Shown: positions 1 through 6,803 of the stretch, piece by piece | How positions within the stretch are numbered: position 1 is the first letter of the stretch | How the letters are laid out: each line of letters begins with the position of its first letter | NCBI GenBank assembly: GCA_003023105.1 | Contig: PXSZ01000025.1 | Location: 1 to 16,321 of the forward strand | Length of the DNA: 16,321 nt | Direction of reading: 5' to 3' | Source of the DNA: Bacteroidetes bacterium QH_10_64_37 | GTDB taxonomy: Bacteria; Bacteroidota; Rhodothermia; Rhodothermales; Salinibacteraceae | Translations under genes and position numbers: made by a program | The notes under the pieces: generated by a model | Database searches by the model: none | Told to the model about the DNA's origin: nothing | The model's input: only the letters and a program-made list of their open reading frames with translations

Positions 1-181
1 GGGGCTTGGCGGCGAGATCCGCACCGTGAGCCGGATCGAACCGCGCCTCAAGGAAGCCGCCAAGCTGGGGTTCGACCGCGCCGTGGTTCCCGAGAACAGT
101 CTGGAACGCATCGCCGAGGAGTACGATATTGACGTGTCCGGCGCCGAACAGTTGCAGGATGTGGTGGAGATGGTGCTTTAG
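1..181 (+). CDS. radA: DNA repair protein RadA, C-terminal end (partial)
   Basis: Only the last 59 codons are present, read in the frame starting at base 2 and ending in TAG at 179-181. The peptide begins GLGGEIRTVSRIEPRLKEA and continues with KLGFDRAVVPEN, which matches the conserved end of the Lon-protease-like domain of RadA/Sms. In the known family, RadA is a RecA-like ATPase that promotes branch migration in recombinational repair. The zinc finger, Walker motifs and KNRFG motif all lie upstream of the window and cannot be checked. The next gene on this strand begins 293 bases downstream, so radA probably ends its transcription unit here, although no clear terminator hairpin with a T-run is visible. 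Confidence 0.9.
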   Translation, partial: GLGGEIRTVSRIEPRLKEAAKLGFDRAVVPENSLERIAEEYDIDVSGAEQLQDVVEMVL

Positions 182-237
182 CTCGCTTTTCCCACGCAGG
201 ACCAACCGGGCTTCTCGTTAGCAGAGTCGTTCCAATC

Positions 238-293
238 GTGAGTCATGGATTATGAGGTGTGAGTCACGCGCCATGAGTTGTGAGTCGTGAGGG
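238..293. repeat. degenerate 7-bp tandem direct repeat island
   Basis: About eight consecutive 7-base units follow the consensus RTGAGTY. GTGAGTC recurs exactly at 238, 259 and 280, so the copies sit in register at multiples of seven, with degraded units such as ATGGATT and ATGAGTT between them. All units point the same way and I found no mirrored arm nearby. The island is not part of a recognisable gene. Two other intergenic islands in this window (13404-13650 and 15933-16010) have similar short-period structure but different unit sequences. Confidence 0.7.
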
Positions 294-347
294 TTTCTTC
301 TCAATTGCAGAGCCAATCCGTGGGAGGTTTTGGGAGGGTGCAGTGCG

Positions 348-362
348 GGACCGGAACGGTCC
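348..362. promoter_or_regulatory. 15-base perfect dyad upstream of the sigma factor gene
   Basis: GGACCG-GAA-CGGTCC is a perfect 6-bp inverted repeat with a 3-base spacer, centred about 120 bases before the sigma factor start. It could be an operator or a small hairpin in the leader. No T-run follows, so it is not a typical terminator. Its function is inferred from position only. Confidence 0.3.
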
Positions 363-474
363 TTGCGGAAGATGATTTTCGAGCGAACGGGGCACACAAT
401 AATCGCGCTGGGACGCTCGTTTGAGTCGGTGTCATGCCCCAACGTCCCGGCACTGCCAATGACTGGAATCCTGC

Positions 475-1080
475 ATGCAGCCTTCCGACGAGGAACTGGT
501 GACGGCGTACCTGGAGCGGGACGACGAGCAGGCCTTCCGGCGGCTCGTGGAACGGCACCAGGACCGTATCTTCGGCTATCTCATGGGCATGGTCAAAGAT
601 CGCGCGGTGGCCAACGATCTCTTCCAGGAGACCTTCGAGCGCGTGATCAAGGCCATGCAGGGCCGGCGCGGATCCTACGACCCCCAGGGGCAGTGGCTGA
701 GTTGGGTCATGAGCATCGCGCGCAACGCGGCGATCGACCACACCCGGAAGCAAAAGAAGTGGAAGGAGGTGCCCCAGAAAGAGGACGATGGGCGTTCCTT
801 CTGGGACACACTTGAGGACGACTCGCCCTACGCCGACGAGCAGCTTCACCAGGCCGAGCAGCGGGAGTGGCTCGACGAGCACATCGAGCAGCTCGCGCCC
901 GAGCAACGGGAGGTGCTGCTCCTGCGGCAGGAGACGGACCTCACCTTCCGGGAGATTGCCGAGCTCCAGGAGGTGTCCATCAACACGGCCCTCGGTCGCA
1001 TGCGCTACGCCCTCAAGAATCTGCGCAAGATGATGGAGGCTTCCAACGAGACTGCTCTCGTCGGCACGCTCGATGCGTGA
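475..1080 (+). CDS. ECF-type RNA polymerase sigma factor, sigma-70 family
   Basis: The 201-residue protein has the size and two-domain layout of an extracytoplasmic-function sigma factor. Sigma region 2 spans roughly residues 18-93, with the core-binding motif DLFQETFERV (48-57), the promoter-melting stretch WLSWVMSIARNAAIDHTRK (74-92) and then a charged linker. Sigma region 4 spans about 130-186 with a helix-turn-helix: LAPEQREVLLLR, then LTFREIAELQEVSINTALGRMRYAL. A short tail follows (188-201). The ATG at 475 is a good start because it places region 2 at the usual distance from the N-terminus. The stop is followed after 50 bases by a membrane protein gene in the anti-sigma position, so the two probably form a regulatory pair. 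The signal and target promoters cannot be read from the sequence. Confidence 0.9.
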   Translation: MQPSDEELVTAYLERDDEQAFRRLVERHQDRIFGYLMGMVKDRAVANDLFQETFERVIKAMQGRRGSYDPQGQWLSWVMSIARNAAIDHTRKQKKWKEVPQKEDDGRSFWDTLEDDSPYADEQLHQAEQREWLDEHIEQLAPEQREVLLLRQETDLTFREIAELQEVSINTALGRMRYALKNLRKMMEASNETALVGTLDA

Positions 1081-1130
1081 CGGTCGATCCCCGAGCGCGG
1101 TCCGCCTCGTTTCGCAACACCGACTCCCCA

Positions 1131-1697
1131 ATGGACGATCCGCTACGCATCATTCAGTACCTGTACGATGAGGACGTCGACGATGCGACGTTTGCACGTC
1201 GGTTGACCGAAGACGGGGCCTTGTACTGCGAGTACGAGCAGCTCCGGCAGACAAAAGAAGACTTGGATCGTCGCCCCTCGCACCGGCCCGATCCGGCGGT
1301 CGTGGACGAAGTGGTTGAGACCGCCCGGGCGGCGGCGCAGGAGCCGCCCGCTCCGTCTCCTTCGACAGAGGACCGCCCGGCTCGCTCGCCAACCCGACCG
1401 TGGACTCGTCGCCTGCAGACGGCCGGCGCTGCGGTTGCCCTGCTGCTCCTGATCGGCCTCGGGTGGTGGCAGGGACCCGGCGTCTCCGGAGAGTCCGCCG
1501 CGGTGTCTCCTCACGAGGCAACTCAGCGAGCGACCCCCACCGCTGCTCAGAGCCGCGCCCTGGAGGCGGGCGCAGTGCCCGAGTGGGACGACCGGGACGA
1601 GCTGGAGCGCATTCACCGCCGCATCGAACGGCTGCAGGCCCAAAGCGGGTCGAACCAGTGGGGCGCCCTCCAGCCGGCGTCTCGGAGTCGTCCCTAA
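1131..1697 (+). CDS. putative anti-sigma factor, single-pass membrane protein
   Basis: This 188-residue protein has an acidic N-terminal cytoplasmic part (IIQYLYDEDVDDATFARRLTE, about 7-27) of the kind seen in anti-sigma factors that bind their sigma partner. A Pro/Ser-rich linker (about 65-90) follows, then one transmembrane segment (AGAAVALLLLIGLGWW, about 98-113) and a roughly 75-residue outer part ending in a short amphipathic helix rich in Arg and Glu (155-172). No HxxxCxxC zinc motif is present, so it is not a ZAS-type anti-sigma. The start is the ATG at 1131, 50 bases after the sigma factor stop; the open frame extends upstream but only through the sigma gene in another frame. The anti-sigma role rests on gene order and topology, not on a recognised domain. 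Confidence 0.6.
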   Translation: MDDPLRIIQYLYDEDVDDATFARRLTEDGALYCEYEQLRQTKEDLDRRPSHRPDPAVVDEVVETARAAAQEPPAPSPSTEDRPARSPTRPWTRRLQTAGAAVALLLLIGLGWWQGPGVSGESAAVSPHEATQRATPTAAQSRALEAGAVPEWDDRDELERIHRRIERLQAQSGSNQWGALQPASRSRP

Positions 1698-1760
1698 CGG
1701 CCCGCCACATTGCGTGACGTCTTGCTTCGCGCATCCTGTTTTCACCTCTTCCCATCCCCG

Positions 1761-2501
1761 ATGATGCCCCTCCGTCGCTCGGCGCCGTTGCGTCGTCTCG
1801 TCCTGGGCCTTGCCCTCGGCGTTTTTCTGTGGGGCATGCTGGGGTCGGTCGCGTCGGCGCAGCAGACCCGCACCCTCAACATCCGCGACGGCACGGTCTA
1901 CGTCGATGGAAAATCTCTCTCGGAGGATCAGATCCCGGACAGCCTGAATCTGGAGGGCCTCAACGCGCACTATCGCTTTGTGGGCATCCAGCGTCCAGTC
2001 ATCGAGCTCAACGGCCGCCTGTTTGCCGTTGAGGATGGGCTGACGCCCGTGACCGAAGAGGAGGTGCGAGAGCAGCGGACCTCCGTCGTCCTGGGAAGTG
2101 GAGCGACACGCACCCGCAGCGCCCCGCAAGCGGTGAACAGGCGTTCGTCCGCCCGCCCCGAGGCGAGTCGGCAGCAGTATCTGAATGCGATCCAGCGCTC
2201 GAGCCGCGAGCTCTACGAACGCCTCCTGCGCGAGCGTCGGATGGAGCAGAGCGCCCGGGACCTCGCACGGGCCATCCGTCTGCTGCCCGAGGGGGGAGAG
2301 CGCCGGGCGAAGATCGACACGCTCCGGGCCATGCTCGAAGACATTTTTGAGCTCAAGCAGAAAAACCAGCGCCGCGAGATCGAGCGCCTCCAGCAACAGA
2401 TCCGGGAACTGCAGCGGACCCTTCAGAAGCGGGCGCAGATGCGCGATCGCATGATCGATCGCCGCCTCCGACAACTCGTCGACTCTACTCGGGAACAATA
2501 A
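1761..2501 (+). CDS. secreted protein with long C-terminal coiled coil, sigma-operon third gene
   Basis: I do not recognise a named family. From the ATG at 1761 the 246-residue protein starts with a clear signal peptide (MMPLRRSAPLRR, hydrophobic core 13-28, probable cleavage after ASA at 31-33). Residues 36-95 look beta-rich (TLNIRDGTVYVDGK; PVIELNGRLFAVEDG). A basic low-complexity linker (about 113-135) leads into a long, highly charged helical region (137-246), including REIERLQQQIRELQRTLQKR, that should form a coiled coil. An upstream TTG at 1710 in frame would spoil the signal peptide. The gene lies 63 bases after the putative anti-sigma gene, so it is probably co-transcribed. A periplasmic sensor or chaperone acting with the sigma/anti-sigma pair, as for the helical Spy/CnrX-like proteins, is an inference by analogy. 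Confidence 0.7.
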   Translation: MMPLRRSAPLRRLVLGLALGVFLWGMLGSVASAQQTRTLNIRDGTVYVDGKSLSEDQIPDSLNLEGLNAHYRFVGIQRPVIELNGRLFAVEDGLTPVTEEEVREQRTSVVLGSGATRTRSAPQAVNRRSSARPEASRQQYLNAIQRSSRELYERLLRERRMEQSARDLARAIRLLPEGGERRAKIDTLRAMLEDIFELKQKNQRREIERLQQQIRELQRTLQKRAQMRDRMIDRRLRQLVDSTREQ

Positions 2502-2512
2502 ACCCTTCCTTC

Positions 2513-2544
2513 GAGCTCTCCCGCTTTTAGGGGCTCCGTCTTTT
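2513..2544 (+). terminator. weak terminator-like hairpin after the sigma operon
   Basis: GAGC plus CCC on the left (2513-2522, with a 3-base bulge) can pair with GGGGCTC (2530-2536), followed by CGTCTTTT. The stem is short and bulged, so this is a tentative rho-independent terminator placed where one would be expected. Confidence 0.25.
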
Positions 2545-2673
2545 GACAGAGGGGATCGCCGCCCTCACCCACGCCCCCGCGCTCCCACGCACCCTCCTCC
2601 TTTACTTTACGTGCGTTGCCTCGCACTTTGTAAAATGTCGGCGTACGTTTTCTTTAAGCGTGCTTTTCAGGTC

Positions 2674-3960
2674 ATGGATTGGTTTCGCATCGCAACGGCT
2701 CGTCTCTGGAGGCGACGGAACGTGAGCACGGTCCGAACCAGTCTTCTGTGGGGACTGGCGGGACTGCTGCTTCTGACGGCCGGCCCGGCCCAGGCTGCTA
2801 TTGGAGTACGCGTGACCGACGTGGCCTTTACGGCTCGCTCTGACGGGCAGGGCTACGTGATGCGCGCCAAGACGACGGCTCGCCCCGAGGCGTACATGCT
2901 CCGATCGGTCGACGAGCACACCCTGAAGTGGGTGCTCTACAACACCACGCTCCACGAGAACTACGAGCACCGGGACCCGGAGGGCCCCGTGAAGCGCTAT
3001 ACGACGACTCAGCGGAACGGCCACCTCATCTTTCGGGTCGTGCTCAACGAGAACCGTTCCGTCTCCCCTGCGGCGTACCGCGACGGGGCGTCCGACGACC
3101 TCCTGCTGAACCTCTCGTACGAGGGGTCGGTGCCCCCCGTTGCCGACGCATCGTCCCCCGATCCCCCCTCGTCCAGCACGACGGAGGAGGACATGGAGGC
3201 GGAAATGAACACGCCGAACTCACGGGATCCAATGGCCCAAATCTCGCGCGATCGCTCGCGCCTGGACACGGTCGTCATTGATCCCGGACACGGCGGCAAG
3301 GACCCAGGCGCAGTCGCCAACGGCCTATACGAGAAGGACATCGTACTGGACGTGGCGCACCAGTTGGGCCAATACGTTGAGAATCGGCTCGACCTGGAGG
3401 TGGTCTATACCCGCACCGACGACCGATTCATTGCGCTGGAGGAGCGGGGCCACTTTGCCAACCGGAAGGGCGGCGATCTCTTCATCTCGCTTCACGTCAA
3501 CGCCTTCCAGTCGTCCTCCACCCAAGGGACGGAGACGTACTTCCTCGGCCGGTCGAAGACCGATGCGGCCCGCCGAGTGATGCGGCAGGAGAACAGCGTC
3601 GTTCGGGAGTACGAGAAGAATCCGGAGCGGTACGACGAATACGACGCGGAGGCCTTTGTCAAGGAGGAGCTTTTCCTGAGCTCCAACATGCAGTTCAGCG
3701 AAGAATTTGCGTCCATCGTCCAGGCGCAGTTTAAGAACCGCGTGGATCGGCGCAGTCGAGGAGTGCATCAGGCCGGGTTCTACGTCCTGTGGAGCGCCTC
3801 CATGCCGTCGGTGCTCGTGGAGCTGGGGTACCTGACCAATCCCCAGGAGGCCCGCTTCCTGAACAGCGACCGCGGACAAGTCTACCTGGCGAGCGCCATC
3901 TTCCGCGCCGTGCGGGAATACAAAAACAAGTACAACAAGGGAATCGTCGCGAGCGAATAA
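2674..3960 (+). CDS. N-acetylmuramoyl-L-alanine amidase with AMIN-like domain
   Basis: The enzyme hydrolyses the amide bond between N-acetylmuramic acid and L-alanine in peptidoglycan, in the periplasm. The Amidase_3 zinc fold covers about residues 198-422. All expected metal and catalytic residues are visible: His206 (VVIDPGHGGKDPGA), Glu220 (GLYEKDIVLD), His274 (FISLHVNA) and Glu383 (SVLVELGYLTN). The N-terminal part after the signal peptide (about 44-155) resembles an AMIN-type envelope-targeting domain, followed by a Ser/Pro-rich linker. Start choice is uncertain. ATG 2674 is used here. GTG 2722 has a GGAGG nine bases upstream and gives a compact signal peptide ending in GPAQA. ATG 2635 and GTG 2611 are also in frame. 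The gene stands alone between two transcription units. Confidence 0.93.
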   Translation: MDWFRIATARLWRRRNVSTVRTSLLWGLAGLLLLTAGPAQAAIGVRVTDVAFTARSDGQGYVMRAKTTARPEAYMLRSVDEHTLKWVLYNTTLHENYEHRDPEGPVKRYTTTQRNGHLIFRVVLNENRSVSPAAYRDGASDDLLLNLSYEGSVPPVADASSPDPPSSSTTEEDMEAEMNTPNSRDPMAQISRDRSRLDTVVIDPGHGGKDPGAVANGLYEKDIVLDVAHQLGQYVENRLDLEVVYTRTDDRFIALEERGHFANRKGGDLFISLHVNAFQSSSTQGTETYFLGRSKTDAARRVMRQENSVVREYEKNPERYDEYDAEAFVKEELFLSSNMQFSEEFASIVQAQFKNRVDRRSRGVHQAGFYVLWSASMPSVLVELGYLTNPQEARFLNSDRGQVYLASAIFRAVREYKNKYNKGIVASE

Positions 3961-3987
3961 GGCCCCGCATCTCTCATCTCCTCTGTG

Positions 3988-4001
3988 GGAGGCGTTCCTC
4001 C
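3988..4001 (+). terminator. small hairpin after the amidase gene
   Basis: GGAGG-CGTT-CCTCC forms a perfect 5-bp stem with a 4-base loop, 27 bases after the amidase stop, followed by the T-rich TTACTTATT. The stem is short, so a terminator role is tentative. Confidence 0.35.
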
Positions 4002-4056
4002 TTACTTATTGGGAGCGCCCTCGACGCTTTTCCACGATCTCGATCGTGTAGGTCCC

Positions 4057-4605
4057 ATGAAAACGCCCGCAAAGACCATCGTTCGCGCCTCCCTGCTGCT
4101 CGCTCTGCTCGCCGGCGGACTTGTGCTCACCAGCTGCGACCTCGCGTCGGCGGGCAATACGGCCATTCTGAATGCGGGCTCCGCCATTCCGCCCACTGTG
4201 CGGCACCGGTTCGAATACTCGCAGGGGCAGTTGAACGTGGTGTCTACGGTCGAGTCCGAAGACCTTGGGGACATTCTCGCTCAGAATGGGTTCAGCAGGA
4301 GCGATGTCGTGTCCGCCCGCGTCGACAGTGTGTTGGTCACCCCCGTTTCGACCGCGTCCCTCTCGAGGGCGGAGATCTACCTGGGGACGGACGCGAACGG
4401 CCCGCACATTGCGAGCGTCCAGTTTCAGCCGGACCAGCCCTCGCCGGTCGTTGACCACGCCACAACCTCCGTGACCGGGGCTGTGAAGAGCGGAGACACA
4501 AAGACGTTCGCCCAGTTCAGCGTAGAGGACCCGAGCGGTATTCCCGCCGGGGGAAGCGTGGTGCGGGCTACCGTCTACTACCGGATCGAAGTGGAGGGCG
4601 TGTAG
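4057..4605 (+). CDS. putative lipoprotein of unknown function
   Basis: The 182-residue protein has a lipoprotein signal: a basic start (MKTPAKTIVR), a hydrophobic core (11-23) and the lipobox LTSC with Cys27 as the likely lipidated residue. The mature part is polar and beta-rich, without Cys and without a recognised catalytic motif. It contains stretches such as VVSARVDSVLVTPV and a C-terminal strand (GSVVRATVYYRIEVEGV), suggesting a small beta-sandwich exposed in the periplasm or at the outer membrane. The ATG at 4057 is preferred over an in-frame upstream start at 3985 because only the later start gives a proper signal peptide. It follows the amidase on the same strand by 96 bases with a possible hairpin between, so co-transcription is uncertain. 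No function is assigned. Confidence 0.75.
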   Translation: MKTPAKTIVRASLLLALLAGGLVLTSCDLASAGNTAILNAGSAIPPTVRHRFEYSQGQLNVVSTVESEDLGDILAQNGFSRSDVVSARVDSVLVTPVSTASLSRAEIYLGTDANGPHIASVQFQPDQPSPVVDHATTSVTGAVKSGDTKTFAQFSVEDPSGIPAGGSVVRATVYYRIEVEGV

Positions 4606-4823
4606 CCGAGACGGTGGAGGGCGATTCGTTCTTGCCTACCTCACGTTGCGCCCTTTTGCGTTGGCACTCCGTTCGGTCCGACGCGGGAACGTGGCGAACG
4701 GGCGACGCGGCGAAACAAAGACCTCTCCGCGTTTCTCCCCTCCCCGCGTCCATTCGTCTCTCTTGAAACTCTGTGCAGCGAGATGCAGAAAAGCGGTTCG
4801 GTTTACCGGACTGGTGTACCGGA
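4606..4823. other. convergent intergenic region between the lipoprotein gene and ridA
   Basis: No gene was found. Two inverted repeats are visible: CCGTTCG (4669-4675) with CGAACGG (4695-4701), and ACGCGG (4705-4710) with CCGCGT (4737-4742), the latter followed by TTTCTCC. They could help end transcription from either side but neither is a textbook terminator. A short direct repeat, TACCGGACT, occurs twice near 4804-4825, overlapping the ridA stop. Confidence 0.4.
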
Positions 4824-5222
4824 CTATCGGACGGCGATGCAGGAGATCTCGACTCGTGCGTTGCGCGGAAGGGCCGACGCCTCCACGGCCTGCCGGGCTG
4901 GCGGCTGCTCGTTGAAGTACCGCGCGTACACCTCGTTGACCTGCGCGTAGTCGTTCACGTCGGTCAGAAAGACCTCGCAGCGCACGACGTTTTCGAACGT
5001 CATGCTCGCGGCCTTCAGGACCGCGCCGATGTTGTCGAGGACGCGCTCGGTTTCCGCTTCGATCGAGCCGTCAATCATGCTGCCGGTGTCCGGATCAATG
5101 GCAATTTGGCCGGAGACGTAGAGCCGATTGTCGATGAGGATTCCCTGGCTGTACGGGCCGATGGCCGCCGGCGCAAGTGGCGTCGTGACGGTACTGCGGG
5201 ACGAAGAAGTCGAGGTGGTCAT
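4824..5222 (-). CDS. ridA: RidA family reactive intermediate deaminase (YjgF/UK114)
   Basis: RidA proteins hydrolyse reactive 2-aminoacrylate and related enamine/imine intermediates released by PLP enzymes, in the cytoplasm as trimers. The 132-residue protein matches the family length. It shows the APAAIGPYSQG opening (residues 17-27, with Tyr24), LYVSGQIAIDP (34-44), the VFLTDVNDYAQVNEVY stretch (84-99) and the signature PPARQAVEASALPRNARVEI (108-127). The substrate-carboxylate Arg (Arg110) and the conserved Glu (Glu126) are present. The protein ends in IAVR as usual. The start is the ATG at 5222; the open frame reaches further upstream but the extra 56 residues have no resemblance to the family and lie in the divergent promoter region shared with mnmA. 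It is probably a single-gene unit. Confidence 0.93.
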   Translation of the reverse strand: MTTSTSSSRSTVTTPLAPAAIGPYSQGILIDNRLYVSGQIAIDPDTGSMIDGSIEAETERVLDNIGAVLKAASMTFENVVRCEVFLTDVNDYAQVNEVYARYFNEQPPARQAVEASALPRNARVEISCIAVR

Positions 5223-5431
5223 GTGGTGGAACGGAGGACTGACAGAGGGAAGAAAACTACTATCAACATCCGCTTTTCCGGAGCGCGGTACAAGCAAATA
5301 TTGTCTGAAGACCCCTCCTGTCCGACTGGCACGGGAGGCAGATCGTTGTTCCGCCGACGGAACGCCCCTTCGTAGAGAACGGTTCAGCACTTGTTCTCGA
5401 TATTTCCGTCTTCCTCAAAACAGCCTGTGTC
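5223..5431. promoter_or_regulatory. divergent promoter region ridA / mnmA
   Basis: These 209 bases between the divergent starts must contain both promoters. An imperfect inverted repeat around 5308-5338 (arms beginning CCTCC and ending GGGAGG) is visible. I cannot assign -33/-7 or -35/-10 boxes with confidence. Confidence 0.4.
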
Positions 5432-6580
5432 ATGAGCAAGAAGGGACGCGTGCTCGTCGCCATGAGTGGCGGCGTCGATTCCTCCGTAACAGCCGTGCTA
5501 CTGGACGAGCGCGGCTACGAGGTCGTCGGCATCACCATGAAGACGTGGGACTACTCCACCAGCGGCGGGCGCGACGGGAAAGAGGTGGGCTGCTGCTCCA
5601 TCGAGTCGATGAACGACGCCCGCGTCGTGGCCACCAAGCACGACCTCACCCACTTCGTCGTCGACATCCGCGAGGAGTTTGGCGACTGGGTGATCGAGCG
5701 GTTCACCAACGAGTACCTCTCGGGCCGCACCCCCAACCCGTGCGTGCTCTGCAACACGCACATCAAGTGGGCGGCCCTCCTGCAGCGGGCCGACGACCTG
5801 GACTGCGAGTATATCGCCACGGGCCACTACGCCAACGTTCGCTACGACGAGGACCTGGACCGGTACGTGCTGAGCCGAGGAAAGGATCGCAACAAGGATC
5901 AGAGCTACGCGCTCTGGGGCCTGCCGCAGGAGCACCTGGCACGGTCCATCTTTCCGCTCGGCGCGTACGAAAAGCCGGAGATCCGCCGGATGGCCGCCGA
6001 CTTCGGCCTCGACGTGGCCGACAAGCCGGACTCCTACGAGATCTGCTTTATTCCCGACAACGACTACCCCCGGTTTCTGAAAGACCACGTCGACGGGCTG
6101 GAGGAGGAGGTGAGCGGCGGCACATTCGTCCTCAGCGACGGCACCGTGGTGGGGGAGCACGACGGGTATCCCTTCTACACCATCGGCCAGCGCCGCGGCC
6201 TTGGGCTGGCGCTCGGGGAGCGCGTCTACGTCACCGACATCGACCCGGAGACCAACACGATCACCGTGGGGCCGAAGGAGGAGCTCATGGAGCAGACCCT
6301 GACGGCCCACGAGATCAACCTCGTGAAGTACCCCGAGATCGAGGACGAGCGCCCCGCCTGGGGCACCATTCGCTACAACGACGACGGGGCTGGCTGCCTC
6401 GCGTGGCAACCCGATGGCGACACCCTGAAGGTGGCCTTTGCGGAGCCGCGCCGCGCCATCACGCCGGGCCAGAGCCTCGTGCTCTACGAGGAGGACGACG
6501 TGCTCGGCGGCGGGTGGATCCACGAGGTGGGGAGCGCCGAGGCCGAGGAGGAAAAACGGACTGCCGAGGCGGCTGCGTGA
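5432..6580 (+). CDS. mnmA: tRNA-specific 2-thiouridylase MnmA
   Basis: MnmA activates U34 of tRNA-Lys, -Glu and -Gln with ATP and inserts sulfur to form the s2U of the wobble base, taking sulfur from a persulfide relay. The 382-residue protein has the PP-loop ATPase motif SGGVDSS (12-18), VVGITMKTWD (31-40), GCCSIESMNDAR (53-64), and the catalytic region GRTPNPCVLCNTHIKW (98-113), in which Cys107 aligns with the nucleophile. It also has ATGHYANV (129-136), the KDQSYALWGLPQ tract (155-166) and the second active-site Cys205 in SYEICFIPD. The FYTIGQRRGLG motif and the C-terminal beta-barrel follow. All hallmark residues are intact. The start at ATG 5432 gives the normal N-terminus. An Ala/Glu-rich tail ends the protein. 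It lies divergent from ridA and 223 bases upstream of the RtcB-family gene. Confidence 0.97.
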   Translation: MSKKGRVLVAMSGGVDSSVTAVLLDERGYEVVGITMKTWDYSTSGGRDGKEVGCCSIESMNDARVVATKHDLTHFVVDIREEFGDWVIERFTNEYLSGRTPNPCVLCNTHIKWAALLQRADDLDCEYIATGHYANVRYDEDLDRYVLSRGKDRNKDQSYALWGLPQEHLARSIFPLGAYEKPEIRRMAADFGLDVADKPDSYEICFIPDNDYPRFLKDHVDGLEEEVSGGTFVLSDGTVVGEHDGYPFYTIGQRRGLGLALGERVYVTDIDPETNTITVGPKEELMEQTLTAHEINLVKYPEIEDERPAWGTIRYNDDGAGCLAWQPDGDTLKVAFAEPRRAITPGQSLVLYEEDDVLGGGWIHEVGSAEAEEEKRTAEAAA

Positions 6581-6766
6581 TCATGCGTCAACCGTGGCGG
6601 AAGAAGGGTGGACTGAGCGAAGATCCGGGAGGACCAGCGCTGTGGCCCGGATACCGGACGGGAATGCAACAGGCGTCCACGCGAGAGGTGGAACACTGAA
6701 TTTCCCGGGGTGGTTCAAAACCTCATCACTCACGTCCTAAGAACAAGCAAGACGCGGCGCCGGGAT

Positions 6767-6778
6767 GGATGGCCATCC
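6767..6778. promoter_or_regulatory. 12-bp perfect palindrome upstream of the RtcB-family gene
   Basis: GGATGGCCATCC is self-complementary and ends 25 bases before the start codon at 6804. It is a candidate operator or leader hairpin in the 223-base mnmA-rtcB gap, which otherwise shows no gene. Chance is possible. Confidence 0.25.
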
Positions 6779-6803
6779 TCACGCGTTCGCGAGTCTCTAG
6801 CGT

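Larger units (their letters stand above)
182..474. other. intergenic region between radA and the sigma factor gene
   Basis: No convincing coding sequence was found in this 293-base stretch. It holds a 7-bp periodic repeat island (about 238-293) and a 15-base perfect dyad (348-362), and presumably the promoter of the sigma factor operon. No promoter could be assigned with confidence. ORFs on either strand here are shadows without family resemblance. Confidence 0.6.

Noticed and set aside
238..293. CRISPR-like repeat array
   Set aside because: Units are only 7 bases with no spacers, so this is a short tandem repeat and not a CRISPR array; no cas genes are present.
1143..2498. 451-residue reverse-strand open frame
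   Set aside because: It lies antisense to the anti-sigma candidate and the coiled-coil protein gene, has no family resemblance, and long antisense frames are expected in high-GC DNA with strong third-position bias.
4200..4225. GGTTCGAATAC resembling a tRNA T-loop
   Set aside because: It lies inside the lipoprotein coding sequence and no cloverleaf or acceptor stem can be formed around it.
5498..6523. 341-residue reverse-strand open frame
   Set aside because: Antisense shadow of mnmA, whose PP-loop and both catalytic Cys are intact on the forward strand.
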